From positions 1 through 64,000 of the forward strand of contig CAWDZK010000006.1 in assembly GCA_963807005.1 (NCBI GenBank): a DNA stretch of 64,000 nucleotides, given 5' to 3'. The translations under genes were made by a program, and so were the position numbers. The stretch is from CAWDZK01 sp963807005 (GTDB lineage Bacteria; Actinomycetota; Actinomycetes; JACCUZ01). The notes beneath the pieces were generated by a model. The model was not told the DNA's origin, did no database searches, and saw nothing but the letters and a program-made list of their open reading frames with translations. Shown here piece after piece: positions 1 to 8,483 of the stretch (position 1 is the stretch's first letter; every line of letters starts with the position of its first letter).

Positions 1-89
1 TCTACGGGACTACCGCTCCCTCACTCGCGTCGGAGAAGGCGACCGCCACAGCTGCGCCGCGACTACTGCGCAAGAGGCGGGTTCAGAAA

Positions 90-1298
90 TCATGGACCGC
101 TTGAGGTCGCAGTGCGAGCAACGCCGCGTCCAGGGCGTTGGTCCGCAGCGTCGGCTGCAGCTGAGGTGACTGCCCGAGGCCGCAGCCTCAGGCTGTGCGG
201 GTACTCCTCGAGCGCGTGTGCGAGCAGCCCGACTGATCTTGCGGTGGTGAAGATGATCTCGCCCGTGGTGGCCGGCAATCCGCAGACCAGGATGAGGGCT
301 GCCAGGGCGAGGTCCACGTTGGGGAACGCGCCGAGCTCGCGAGCGGCGCTGATGGTGAGCCGCTCGATGTCGTGCGCTGTGGTGGGGTCCAGCCGAGCGA
401 CAAGGGCGAGGATTATCTCCGCCCTGGGGTCAGGTCCTCGGTAGACCTTGTGTCCGAATCCGAGCGGTCTGGGCGGGAGGTCGCCGGATGAGAGCCACGA
501 GCGAAGCTGCTGCGCGGCGATGGTGCTGGCTCCTGCTTGCCGAGGGCCGCGCATAGCGGCGGACCCGGCCAGCAGGACCATCCAGGGGTCGGCGTGGGTG
601 CCGGCGGCAGCTCGGGCAGCCATCGTCGAGGCGGTCAGCTCGTGATCCATGAGGCAGATGAGCGTCACGCTGAGCGCGTGGTGTTCGTCGGATGTCGGAC
701 TTCGCCCTGTCGCGCCGATCCACAACGCGGTCGCTACGTCATGGTCGACCGTGACTGGGTGTTCGGCCGCGGCGCTGGTCATCAAACGGATCGCGGCGCG
801 TCCCACCTCTGGAACGTGCTCGAGGGTGAGGTTGTGCCGAGAAGAGTCGTGAGCGGCGCCGACTGTGAGCGCGATTTGCATGCGGTCCACCGGTAGTGGC
901 GTGTGCTCGGCGAAGATGAGGGCGGCACGGGATGCTTCCGTCATTTCGGGCCGGAGGGCCCATGACGAGTCGTGATGGGGAACCTGCCACAGCATGTCGG
1001 CGGCTTGCTCGAAGGAGCTGTCAGCGGCTAGTTGCGCGATGTCATGGCCACGGAAGCGCAGTCTGCCTTGGGGATCGAGCTGGGTGACGTCGCTCTCGAG
1101 CAGGATCGCCAACGAGGCCGCCGAGGTCCTGGCCCTGGCACGAGCCAGGGTCAGAACCTCGTCACGGTCGAAGTGGGAGACGCGCCGGCCTCGAGCGTCG
1201 ATAGCAGTGGAGCTGGTTAGGACGCCGCGTGTGACGTAGGCGTAGATGGTCGAGAGCCGGACACCCAGCACGTCTGCGGCCTGCGCGGAGGTCAGCAC
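90..1298 (-). CDS. Citrate synthase-like protein with N-terminal helix-turn-helix
   Basis: 402 aa, GTG start. Residues 1-30 form an excisionase/MerR-type helix-turn-helix (AADVLGVRLSTIYAYV) and the rest is a citrate synthase fold. The second active-site segment is present (GFGHKVY near residue 278, followed by DPRA), as is the Asp segment (PNVDLAL near 326). The first catalytic His segment, normally GPLHG, reads GPRQAG near residue 252, so the His that binds and activates acetyl-CoA appears to be Gln. HTH-bearing citrate synthase paralogs are common in actinobacteria, often as adjacent pairs; a partner could lie left of the window. The fold assignment is firm. Whether it makes citrate or methylcitrate, or acts as a DNA-binding sensor, is open. 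Confidence 0.85.
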   Translation of the reverse strand: MLTSAQAADVLGVRLSTIYAYVTRGVLTSSTAIDARGRRVSHFDRDEVLTLARARARTSAASLAILLESDVTQLDPQGRLRFRGHDIAQLAADSSFEQAADMLWQVPHHDSSWALRPEMTEASRAALIFAEHTPLPVDRMQIALTVGAAHDSSRHNLTLEHVPEVGRAAIRLMTSAAAEHPVTVDHDVATALWIGATGRSPTSDEHHALSVTLICLMDHELTASTMAARAAAGTHADPWMVLLAGSAAMRGPRQAGASTIAAQQLRSWLSSGDLPPRPLGFGHKVYRGPDPRAEIILALVARLDPTTAHDIERLTISAARELGAFPNVDLALAALILVCGLPATTGEIIFTTARSVGLLAHALEEYPHSLRLRPRAVTSAAADAADQRPGRGVARTATSSGP

Positions 1299-1364
1299 GG
1301 TTGACCTCTGGTTCCACGATCGTTCACTTCTGACCTAACCCTCTCCTGGTCCTCAAGACCGCCA

Positions 1365-2378
1365 TTATGCGATCCATGTCAGGGCACGCCCGTGGCCATT
1401 CCCGAGAGCTTGAGCCTGGCCATCGAGCGAGAGCACGAACAAGGTGTCGGGAGTCGGTATCGACTGCGGGAGGTCGACGTCGACCACGCCGCGTCCCTCG
1501 TAGCTGATCCAGTGTCCAGCAGACGCGAGGGCCGTTGACGCGAAGCGCCGACGCTCCGCGCGGTCGTGCAGGTAGTTGAGCACGGCGCTGTGGAAGATGA
1601 CCAGTGTCGCGTCGGCGGGGGCGGCTGCGGCAAGCGCTGGCAGCAGCTCGTTGAGGTCGCCGCGCTCGATACGAACTGGCTCCTCCGCAGCGATCTGGAC
1701 AGCCGACCTGAGGCGCGTACGGCGGTCATCCTGTTCCGGCCACACCAACGTCTCGAGCCACTTCATGGCGTCGGGATCGCGGGGGTCCAGCGGGTTCAGG
1801 TCGATCCCGGCCCGCCACACGATTTCGGGCACCCTGCGGCTTAGCGGGACGGGCCCGTCGATACTGCACGGAAGGACGACGCGGCTCGGTCCCTGCTCGG
1901 GGTCCACCTCCACACCGTTGCTGTACCGATAGCTGTAGCGGTCGGGGTACAGACACAGCCCGGCGGCTGCCCCTACTTCGAGAAGCGCGAGTGGGCCGGT
2001 CAACTGTTGGAGGATGGGCAGCAAGACGGCGCACCGGCCCGGCTCATTCGTCTGAGTGGTGCGTGATTGGATGACGGCCCTCACGCGATCCCAGTCTGCC
2101 AACACGACATGTCGAAGCGCGGCGAACGAGCCCGGCTGCGCCCCACACCAGCGCGCGGCGGCGAAGACCAGGTTGGGCTGCTGCTGGGCGACGGTCATGG
2201 TGCTGAGCAGCCTCAGCACCTCCTGATCCTCCGCGACACCCGTAGCCCAGATTTCGTAGCACGGCGACTGACCGTGAGCCTCGACCTCTGCGAACCGGCG
2301 GTACCTGGTTGCGATGGCTTGCGTCATGCCGTCAGCCAACTGGGTCGCCGTGCGATTCCACCACGTTGACGCAGTCAA
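1365..2378 (-). CDS. DUF2332 family protein
   Basis: 337 aa, of unknown function. It matches the actinobacterial DUF2332 family: an N-terminal YRRFAEVEA...SPCYEIWA stretch, then LLEVGAAAGLCLYPDRY near residue 135, a methyltransferase-like glycine motif. The C-terminal half (VIFHSAVLNYL, then a Ser/Gly-rich end) also fits a Rossmann methyltransferase-like fold, but no substrate is known. The TTG start at 2378 is uncertain; an in-frame ATG at 2327 is directly upstream of the conserved YRRFAE segment and may be the true start. It lies 66 bp downstream of the HTH/citrate-synthase gene's start side, on the same strand. Confidence 0.85.
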   Translation of the reverse strand: MTASTWWNRTATQLADGMTQAIATRYRRFAEVEAHGQSPCYEIWATGVAEDQEVLRLLSTMTVAQQQPNLVFAAARWCGAQPGSFAALRHVVLADWDRVRAVIQSRTTQTNEPGRCAVLLPILQQLTGPLALLEVGAAAGLCLYPDRYSYRYSNGVEVDPEQGPSRVVLPCSIDGPVPLSRRVPEIVWRAGIDLNPLDPRDPDAMKWLETLVWPEQDDRRTRLRSAVQIAAEEPVRIERGDLNELLPALAAAAPADATLVIFHSAVLNYLHDRAERRRFASTALASAGHWISYEGRGVVDVDLPQSIPTPDTLFVLSLDGQAQALGNGHGRALTWIA

Positions 2379-2524
2379 CCCATGTCCCGTGAGCCGATCC
2401 CTTCTGGGACGACCTGGACTCGATGGCTGCTCCGCCCGGAGCCTCGCCGGAGGGCATTCCGCTTGCGAGACGTCAGGATCTAGCTGATGTGCGGGTCGGG
2501 TGGACGACCGCTGGAGGGACTGGT

Positions 2525-3103
2525 CTATTGACGTGGTCTCGGGTTGTGGGCGCGGCGGTGATTGGTGTTCTTGACGCGGTTCTGGCAGGTCACCCCGCAG
2601 AATCGCCGGGTTCCGTTCTTGGAGCGGTCGACGTATGCCCGGTCACACCTCGGGGCTTCGCAGACGCCAAGTCGTCCGGCGTCTGCGCTGCCGATTGCCA
2701 TCGTCAGCGCGGCTGCACAGCCAGCCACCCACCCGTCCCCTAGGCGGTCGGTCGGCCCGTGAAAATGCATGTGCCAGGCCCCGCCGAACAGGTCGAGCCG
2801 CGGTTGCGGGCACGTCCAGCGCAGCAACTCATTCACTCTGGCGGCAGCATCGTTGAAGTCTTCGTCGGCTACTGCCTCGAAGACCGGCCTAGCCTCAAGT
2901 GCAAACCGCTGAAGTATCGCCGCGTCTTCATAAGTGACGGTCGGCGCCCGGTCCTCGCGGATCAGAGTCTGGCTCAGCACCTGGCGCAAGTAGCTTCCGG
3001 TTGGCGGGTTCGACTCCCGGCCGCCAACCTCCTCACAGGTCAGCAGATTCACCATGTCAGTGGCAACACGCAACAGGTCGGTGACGTGACTGTCAAAACG
3101 CAC
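2525..3103 (-). CDS. CGNR zinc finger transcriptional regulator
   Basis: 192 aa from a GTG start at 3103. The open frame runs further upstream but only this part looks like the family. The N-terminus RFDSHVTDLLRVATDMVNLLT is the start seen in ABATE/CGNR proteins. The C-terminus carries the CGNR zinc knuckle near residues 145-190: CEAPRCDRAYVD, then RRFCGVTCQNR, giving four Cys ligands. A TACACT sequence sits 6 nt upstream of the GTG, so the mRNA could be leaderless. It is transcribed divergently from the MFS transporter at 3140 with only 36 bp between them, which suggests it regulates that exporter. Confidence 0.8.
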   Translation of the reverse strand: MRFDSHVTDLLRVATDMVNLLTCEEVGGRESNPPTGSYLRQVLSQTLIREDRAPTVTYEDAAILQRFALEARPVFEAVADEDFNDAAARVNELLRWTCPQPRLDLFGGAWHMHFHGPTDRLGDGWVAGCAAALTMAIGSADAGRLGVCEAPRCDRAYVDRSKNGTRRFCGVTCQNRVKNTNHRRAHNPRPRQ

Positions 3104-3154
3104 TTGAGCAGTGTAAGCCCCAGGTCTAACCTCCTCCCCGTGACTATCAAAAAC
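3086..3154. promoter_or_regulatory. Direct repeat at the divergent CGNR/MFS promoter
   Basis: GTGACTGTCAAAACG at 3086-3100 and GTGACTATCAAAAAC at 3140-3154 are near-identical direct repeats 54 bp apart (five helical turns). They lie over the start of the CGNR gene and the putative start of the MFS gene. An AT-rich CATAAT lies at 3154-3159. A paired operator for the CGNR regulator is a reasonable inference; the second copy could also mean the real MFS start is the GTG at 3170. Confidence 0.4.
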
Positions 3155-4339
3155 ATAATAGACAGTCCGGTGGATGCTGAGCCGGTAACCGGATTGCCAC
3201 GGTCGGTGAAGGTCCTGCTGGTGGCTCGATTCGTCAACCGACTGGGCGCATTCTCGGTGCCGTTTCTGGCGGTCCTGCTCGTCCAAGAACATGACGCGAG
3301 CGTGACGCTCGCCGGCGTCGTGGTGGGGGTCTTCGGGTTGGCGACGATCCCGTCTCGCCTGATCGGGGGGCGACTCGCAACACGGGTAGGCACCAAGAAC
3401 GCGGTGATCGTGGGACTCGCCGGGACTGCAGGATCGCAAGTAGTCATTGCTTCGGCGCCATCGCTGGCGGTCGCCTTCGTTGGGGCGGCCCTGCTCGGCC
3501 TCTGCTTCGAGATCTACGAGCCCGCCAGTCAGGGCCTGGTGGCCGATGTGACCCCCGATCACCTATTGCCCCGCGCCTACGGTCTGTTGGGGGCGGCTCT
3601 GGCCGCGGCGGGACTCGCGGCTGGGTTGCTCGCGGCGGCGATTGGTCGCTTTGGGTTGTCGTGGCTCTTCGTCATCGATTCCGGCACGGCGATCGCTTGC
3701 CTGATACTTGTGGCCTTGATGCTGCACCCAGCCCGCCACCCGGCAGAGAGCGAAGAGGACAGCGACGCTGCTCATTCACCATGGCGAGACCACAGACTGT
3801 GGCTACTCATGGCCACCGGAACCAGCTTCGCGATGATCTACATGATCGTGCCGATGGCCATGCCCCTTGCGCTGGCCATAGAAGGTAGGCGGGCCTCTGA
3901 CGCAGGACTGCTTGAGGCACTGTCGGCCTTGGTCGTCATCGCCGCCCAACCCGTTCTCCGGACGACGGGCAAAATCGCGCTGCGGCTGCTTGCCGGATAC
4001 GGACTCCTCGCCCTCGGGTTCGCGGTAGCCGGGCTGATGCCAGATCTGCCCGGTTACGCAATCGCCGTCACCGTCATGGGCCTAGGCGACGTGCTCCTTC
4101 TCGGCTACTCATACACCCTGGTCGCACGCGTAGCACCACCCAACGCGAAGGCCCACTACTTCGCCGTCTACGGCATCACCTGGGGAGCCGCACTCACTCT
4201 TGGCCCCCCACTGATGGGTTACCTGATCGCCTTCGGTCCGCGAGCAATGTGGTTCGCCTGTGCCAGCACAATGGTGGTCACCGGCCTCGCTCAACTATGG
4301 ATCACCCGGCGGCTTGTGCCCCCCACCCGCGAGTGTTGA
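3140..4339 (+). CDS. MFS transporter
   Basis: 399 aa integral membrane protein with about twelve hydrophobic segments and the MFS loop 2-3 signature (GRLATRVGTKNAV near residue 80). It belongs to the drug/sugar exporter type (12-TM DHA-like). Start chosen at GTG 3140, with GTG 3170 as an alternative; longer in-frame extensions would run through the divergent CGNR gene. The neighbouring CGNR regulator suggests inducible efflux. Substrate cannot be inferred. Confidence 0.85.
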   Translation: MTIKNIIDSPVDAEPVTGLPRSVKVLLVARFVNRLGAFSVPFLAVLLVQEHDASVTLAGVVVGVFGLATIPSRLIGGRLATRVGTKNAVIVGLAGTAGSQVVIASAPSLAVAFVGAALLGLCFEIYEPASQGLVADVTPDHLLPRAYGLLGAALAAAGLAAGLLAAAIGRFGLSWLFVIDSGTAIACLILVALMLHPARHPAESEEDSDAAHSPWRDHRLWLLMATGTSFAMIYMIVPMAMPLALAIEGRRASDAGLLEALSALVVIAAQPVLRTTGKIALRLLAGYGLLALGFAVAGLMPDLPGYAIAVTVMGLGDVLLLGYSYTLVARVAPPNAKAHYFAVYGITWGAALTLGPPLMGYLIAFGPRAMWFACASTMVVTGLAQLWITRRLVPPTREC

Positions 4340-4408
4340 CGAGCAGGAACGCCACCGACCTCGGGTCATGACTGCGTTCCGCGCGCGGCCGTCCCGCTCC
4401 GGGATCGA

Positions 4409-4663
4409 TCAGCGGTTCAGGCTGGTTGGATTTCTGGCGCGCAGCACGCCGACCAGGCTGACGGCTGAGACGATCGCCCAGACTCCTTCGAGCAGCAGAA
4501 AGCCCCACTGCTGCTCCAGGACGGCCTCGACGGTCAGGACGGCTGAACCAACGAGATTCAATGTCAGATAGCGCAATGACTTCTGGTCCAGAACGCCGCG
4601 CTGCGACAGCGCGAAACCTGCCAAGACAAGTAGCGACCCGACGATTTGAACGAACTGACTCAT
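4409..4663 (-). CDS. CBU_0592 family small membrane protein
   Basis: 84 aa. It matches the CBU_0592-like family along its length: QIVGSLLVLAGFALSQRG, then SLRYLTLNLVGS, then QWGFLLLEGVWAIVS. Three transmembrane helices are visible. An ATG start at 4663 follows a purine-rich GAAGGGG. The family has no established function. It converges with the MFS gene upstream on the map (69 bp apart). Confidence 0.8.
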   Translation of the reverse strand: MSQFVQIVGSLLVLAGFALSQRGVLDQKSLRYLTLNLVGSAVLTVEAVLEQQWGFLLLEGVWAIVSAVSLVGVLRARNPTSLNR

Positions 4664-4940
4664 GACGCGACCCCTTCAAGAAAGCGTCGTCTTGGCTGAC
4701 CGGGTACGGCGCATCTCGTCCGGGACGCCGTCGCATCATCGGCGGCACCGAGGTCATTATCGCGGAGGGTTCGAGATCGATGCCTGGCGTCACCGCTAGG
4801 CGATCCCCAAACGATCGCGGACTAGGGATTCCTCCACGTCATGGGCGGCGGAGCATCGCGACACCGCTGGCCGTTGGGCTTACGAGAGGTCCGGACATGT
4901 CAGCGAGTTCATGGTTTCGGTGCCGCGTTTCGGTTCTGCT

Positions 4941-5750
4941 TCAGAGGTCGCCTAGCGCGAAGATCGATTCGATCTCCTCCCGTAGGCGAACGTGGTCGAA
5001 GTCGACGAACTCATGCGAGGTAGCGAGCCGCGAGGCGAGCTCGGCGAAGATCAACAACGTCCTTCTCAAGGCGGAGGCGCTGTCAGCGGTGTCGAGGTGA
5101 CCCCAGCAGCCGTGAAGAGCCTCACGCACATCCGGATCCATCCACTCGTTCATCCAGGTGCCGAGGTAGCGAGTGTCGTAGTCATGGCCATAGCGAGCCT
5201 GGTGGTCCCACTCAATGATGCGTAGCAGCTCCACCTTCAAATCGTTGTCGCGGAACTTGGCCGCCCACAGTTCCCCGCGTACGAGAGCCTTGGCCAACAT
5301 GAGCGCGGCTGCGTACCCCCAGTTCGCCGCTTCGTCGAACTCGTTCTGGGTGGGCGGCGCCGCCGTCCCCATGGCGTCTCGTATCGAGCGTCCGTGACCG
5401 TCCTTGTCGAGGAGCACTTCATACGGCCTGTCGTATGTCGCAGCCTTGAGCCTGTCAGCGTCGATGAGGGTGAAATCCAGCTTCCCGCCGGCGTAGTACA
5501 CCAGCCTCGTTGGATCACCGTCCGGGTTCTCCAGGCGCTCAACGACGAGGACCTCTCCCAGTCTTTCCCACCAAGACTCGTCTGAGACCAGTCCTTCGAC
5601 GTTGGTGGTGTAGAGGTTGATGTCGCGGTCTGAGAGTGGATGTGCCGTTCGAGATCCTCCCGAACCGGTCAGTACAAGGGCACGGACGTCGTCGTTGTCG
5701 TGCGCCCACTTCAGAAGACCGGCAAGGGTGTCCTCGTAGTCCATGACCAT
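4941..5750 (-). CDS. Aminoglycoside 6-adenylyltransferase-like nucleotidyltransferase
   Basis: 269 aa, close to the roughly 285 aa of AadE/AadK-type streptomycin 6-adenylyltransferases. The polymerase-beta-like active site is at residues 28-50: TGSGGSR followed by SDRDINLY with the metal-binding Asp pair, and a third acidic site KLDFTLID near 90. The C-terminal helical half (WDHQARYGHDYDTRYLG, then HLDTADSASALRRTL) also follows the family. Known members transfer AMP from ATP to streptomycin O-6. Distant members exist that confer no resistance, so function is inferred from fold and motif. ATG at 5748-5750; a second in-frame ATG lies two codons on. Confidence 0.8.
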   Translation of the reverse strand: MVMDYEDTLAGLLKWAHDNDDVRALVLTGSGGSRTAHPLSDRDINLYTTNVEGLVSDESWWERLGEVLVVERLENPDGDPTRLVYYAGGKLDFTLIDADRLKAATYDRPYEVLLDKDGHGRSIRDAMGTAAPPTQNEFDEAANWGYAAALMLAKALVRGELWAAKFRDNDLKVELLRIIEWDHQARYGHDYDTRYLGTWMNEWMDPDVREALHGCWGHLDTADSASALRRTLLIFAELASRLATSHEFVDFDHVRLREEIESIFALGDL

Positions 5751-5846
5751 GAGTGAAGTTTGTCAAAGGCTCGGCTGAGCAGTTCACGAGGAGTCGCTGT
5801 CCGGCCATCAGTGCGATGAGGCGACAGAGAGCCGCACACGGATCGA

Positions 5847-6716
5847 CTACCGGGGCCTGTTGGTCAGGAAGCCGGCCAGGGCTGCAGTGAGTTCGTTGGG
5901 GGCTTCCTCGGCCATGTGATGGCCGGAGTCGATGCCGTGGCCGGCGACGTTGTCAGCCCAAGCTGCCCAGATGGCAAGCGGGTCTCCGTAGAGATCCTCG
6001 AGGTCGTCACGCAGGGACCACAGCACTAACAGGGGCTGCTCCAGGCGTCGACCAGCATCACGGTCGTCCCGTTCATAGTCGGCGTCGAGCGTCAGACCGG
6101 CTCGGTAGTCCTCGAGCATGCCCTTGACCACTTCCGGATCGTGGATCGCAGCGCGCCACTCAGCGAAGTTTTCTTGCCCCATGGCGGTGGGGTCTGCTTG
6201 GTACCACGCGTCCGGGTCGACACCGATGACGCGTTCGGGGATGTCGGGCTGGGCGAAAAAGAACCAGTGCCACCACGCGGTGGCGAATCGGGCGTCGGCA
6301 CGATCGAGGTGCTCGGAGATAGGGAGGCAGTCCAGCAGGGCGACCTGTCCGATGCTAGAGGGATGGTCCAGCGCCATGCGCAGTGCGTAGTAGCTGCCGC
6401 GGTCATGGCCGACAACCGCGAACCGGTCATGGCCTAGTTGCTTCATGGCGTGCAGAAGACGCGTGGCACCGACTCGCTTGGAGTGGGCTGAGTGGTCAGC
6501 TGTCGGTTTCGGCTTGTCCGATCGGCCATAGCCGGGAAGGTCAGCGCAGACCACGGTGAAGCCCCGGTGAAGCAAGGCAGGGGCGACACGATGCCAGGTC
6601 GCAGACGTACGTGGATGGCCGTGCAGCAACAGCACCGCCGGTCCTTTGCCCGCAGAACGAACGAACAGCTGAAGGTCGCCCGCGTCGACCATCCCCTCGG
6701 TGAAGCCATCGAACAT
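5847..6716 (-). CDS. Alpha/beta hydrolase, fluoroacetate dehalogenase-like
   Basis: 289 aa alpha/beta hydrolase. The oxyanion segment is LLLHGHPRTS. The nucleophile elbow is VGHDRGS (Asp nucleophile, as in haloalkane and fluoroacetate dehalogenases and epoxide hydrolases). The cap contains HWFFFAQP, matching the HWFF segment that helps form the halide pocket in fluoroacetate dehalogenases. The catalytic His is in DSGHHMAEEAP near the end. These features favour a haloacetate or fluoroacetate dehalogenase over a lipase or esterase; an epoxide hydrolase cannot be excluded. It is a single-gene unit on the minus strand, 96 bp from the nucleotidyltransferase gene. Confidence 0.8.
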   Translation of the reverse strand: MFDGFTEGMVDAGDLQLFVRSAGKGPAVLLLHGHPRTSATWHRVAPALLHRGFTVVCADLPGYGRSDKPKPTADHSAHSKRVGATRLLHAMKQLGHDRFAVVGHDRGSYYALRMALDHPSSIGQVALLDCLPISEHLDRADARFATAWWHWFFFAQPDIPERVIGVDPDAWYQADPTAMGQENFAEWRAAIHDPEVVKGMLEDYRAGLTLDADYERDDRDAGRRLEQPLLVLWSLRDDLEDLYGDPLAIWAAWADNVAGHGIDSGHHMAEEAPNELTAALAGFLTNRPR

Positions 6717-6932
6717 GCGGAGAGTCTGACATTCCGTCGGATCACGGGCGGAGAGTCCTGATACGAACGACGCCAGGCGACCGGCTCCGCGTGACCGGAA
6801 ACCGAACCGGTTGCGGGCGAGAGTTCGAGCAACTCGAGCGTCGAAGTGAACAACGACGCTTCACCGCAAGTGGATGGTCGCGTGGAGCGTGACCACAAGC
6901 CGATCTGTTCACCGAATCGGTAGCCTGCGGCC

Positions 6933-7025
6933 ATGGTTGCCCCGACTCCAATCGCAGTGGCGGCTCTTGTGCGCGACGGCCTCGTGCTGATGGTGCATCG
7001 CCACCCACTGCCCTTCGCATCCTGA
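6933..7025 (+). pseudogene. N-terminal remnant of a Nudix hydrolase
   Basis: ATG at 6933 opens a 30-codon frame beginning MVAPTPIAVAALVRDGLVLM and continuing VHRHP. This is the first beta hairpin of Nudix/MutT proteins (IAVAALVRDGRVLLVHRHP type). It then diverges and stops at 7025, before any Nudix box. The gene has evidently lost everything after the first 25 residues. Confidence 0.6.
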
Positions 7026-7055
7026 TCAAGCGCCATGGGACGGCTCCCGAGCGGT

Positions 7056-7775
7056 TCAGAGACCGGCACCCAGGATGGTGACTGCTTCGGCGATGAGGGC
7101 GGCGTTGTCAGCGGCCGGGCTGCCATCGCTCATCACGAGGGTGTCCTCGAGGCCCACTCGGGTGGACAGGCCGCGATCGCGGGCATGCTCGAGTGCCGGC
7201 CAGCAGCTACTGCCCTCGCCGTGCAACAGGATTGGCTGCTCGATCCCGTCGAGCATGCGCAGGAGGATGTCGGCACGCTCGGCGGTCCTGCTCGCCGAGA
7301 GGCCGTCCGGGAGCTCCACCAGGACGCGCAGGCACCGAGCTCTCAGCGACGACGCGAGCCATTGCGCCACAGCGTCGCCGTGCCATAGCCCGGCCTCGAC
7401 AGCGATTCCCCGGTCGAGCAGACATCTCGCGACGTACTCGGCGCCCGGCTCATGCCAGTTCACTGAGGCGAAGTCCGGCAACACCGACCAGGACCGGATC
7501 GCACTCACCCGCGCGGCGGGGTCGGGTTCAGCCCAAGCTCCGGTGGTCACCCCGATTCGCAGTCGCGGGGCGGCAGCGCGCACCGCGGCGATCGCCGCAT
7601 TGGTGGACGCAGCCCCGAAGGTGTCTTTGCCGGCGTCGTCTTTGACGTGAAGGTGCACCGCCTGCGCACCGGCGTTCAGCACGTGCCGTGCATCCGTGGC
7701 CAACTCCGTCGCAGTGACGGGAAGCGCATCGTGTTCGCGAGGGTCGCGGCCACCGTTCAGACACGCTTTCAACAT
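7056..7775 (-). CDS. BKACE family (DUF849) beta-keto acid cleavage enzyme
   Basis: 239 aa from ATG 7775, directly before the conserved MLKACLNGGR. The frame continues upstream without family similarity. It is a TIM barrel of the 3-keto-5-aminohexanoate cleavage enzyme group: ACLNGGRDPREH near the N-terminus, the metal-binding HxH in AVHLHVKDDAG near residue 45, GVTTGAW, FASVNWHEPGAE, and VGLEDTLV near 205. Family members condense a beta-keto acid with acetyl-CoA to give acetoacetate plus an acyl-CoA; the substrate here is unknown. It is at the short end of the family (240-310 aa). Confidence 0.8.
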   Translation of the reverse strand: MLKACLNGGRDPREHDALPVTATELATDARHVLNAGAQAVHLHVKDDAGKDTFGAASTNAAIAAVRAAAPRLRIGVTTGAWAEPDPAARVSAIRSWSVLPDFASVNWHEPGAEYVARCLLDRGIAVEAGLWHGDAVAQWLASSLRARCLRVLVELPDGLSASRTAERADILLRMLDGIEQPILLHGEGSSCWPALEHARDRGLSTRVGLEDTLVMSDGSPAADNAALIAEAVTILGAGL

Positions 7776-7970
7776 CACCAGCCGACTGTCCCACAACGGA
7801 ATCCGCTCGCGGTGATCGGCGGGACCATCCCCGCCGCGCACTCCGTCCACTGCACGAGGTTAGGCATGCGAGGCGCACGTTCACGTTCACGGCGACGTGC
7901 TCGCTAGATTCCTTTCGCCACGACGACGCGGCGGCTCTGTACTCAAAGGCGTTGAGGTGTCCGTGAGAGG

Positions 7971-8390
7971 TCAGGCGTCTGCCAGATGGGGTGTGGTGCA
8001 CACGCCCAGCAAGACACCGTCGGGCGACTGGAAGCGCGCGATGATCTGCCCCCATGGCTCGGTGCGGACCGGGTGGACAAGGTCATAGCCTTGCCCGTGA
8101 AGTTCTGCCGTGGCGGTCTCGACGTCGTCTCCCTCGAACTCGATCGTGGCCTGCGGGACCGGGTGCGTTGCTGGCCATTCCTGGGTACCGAAACAGGCGT
8201 GAGCAGCCTCCGACAGGGGCCACACCCCGAAGTGCTTGGCGCCCTCGATGCGTTCCGAGTACCGGTACTCGGAAGTCGGGACACTGGTTGGCGCCCGTAG
8301 CGGAAGGCCCAGAGTGTCGACGAAGAGGCGGAGGTCCTGACTCGGTGTGCTGCTGATGACGGCAAATCCAGCGACAAAGAGAACGTTCAT
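7971..8390 (-). CDS. VOC (glyoxalase/bleomycin-resistance fold) family protein
   Basis: 139 aa with two beta-alpha-beta-beta-beta modules. Its first strand is VAGFAVISSTPSQDLRLFVDTLGLPL, the last strands IARFQSPDGVLLGVCTTP. The central HFGVWPLSEAAHACFG segment resembles a VOC subgroup with no assigned substrate. Such proteins include isomerases, dioxygenases, and antibiotic-sequestering proteins. ATG at 8390. It is divergent from the DinB gene at 8484. Confidence 0.8.
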   Translation of the reverse strand: MNVLFVAGFAVISSTPSQDLRLFVDTLGLPLRAPTSVPTSEYRYSERIEGAKHFGVWPLSEAAHACFGTQEWPATHPVPQATIEFEGDDVETATAELHGQGYDLVHPVRTEPWGQIIARFQSPDGVLLGVCTTPHLADA

Positions 8391-8483
8391 AAGCTGAGCC
8401 TTTCATCCCGTTGCGGCCTTGCTCTGACTCCCATTCAGCGATGGTCAACTGGGACGCTGCTCGACGCAGCGGCCGAGTAGCCA

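Noticed and set aside
2759..3139. N-terminal extension of the MFS gene back to 2759
   Set aside because: The extra 127 codons are the reverse complement of the CGNR gene and lack transporter similarity.
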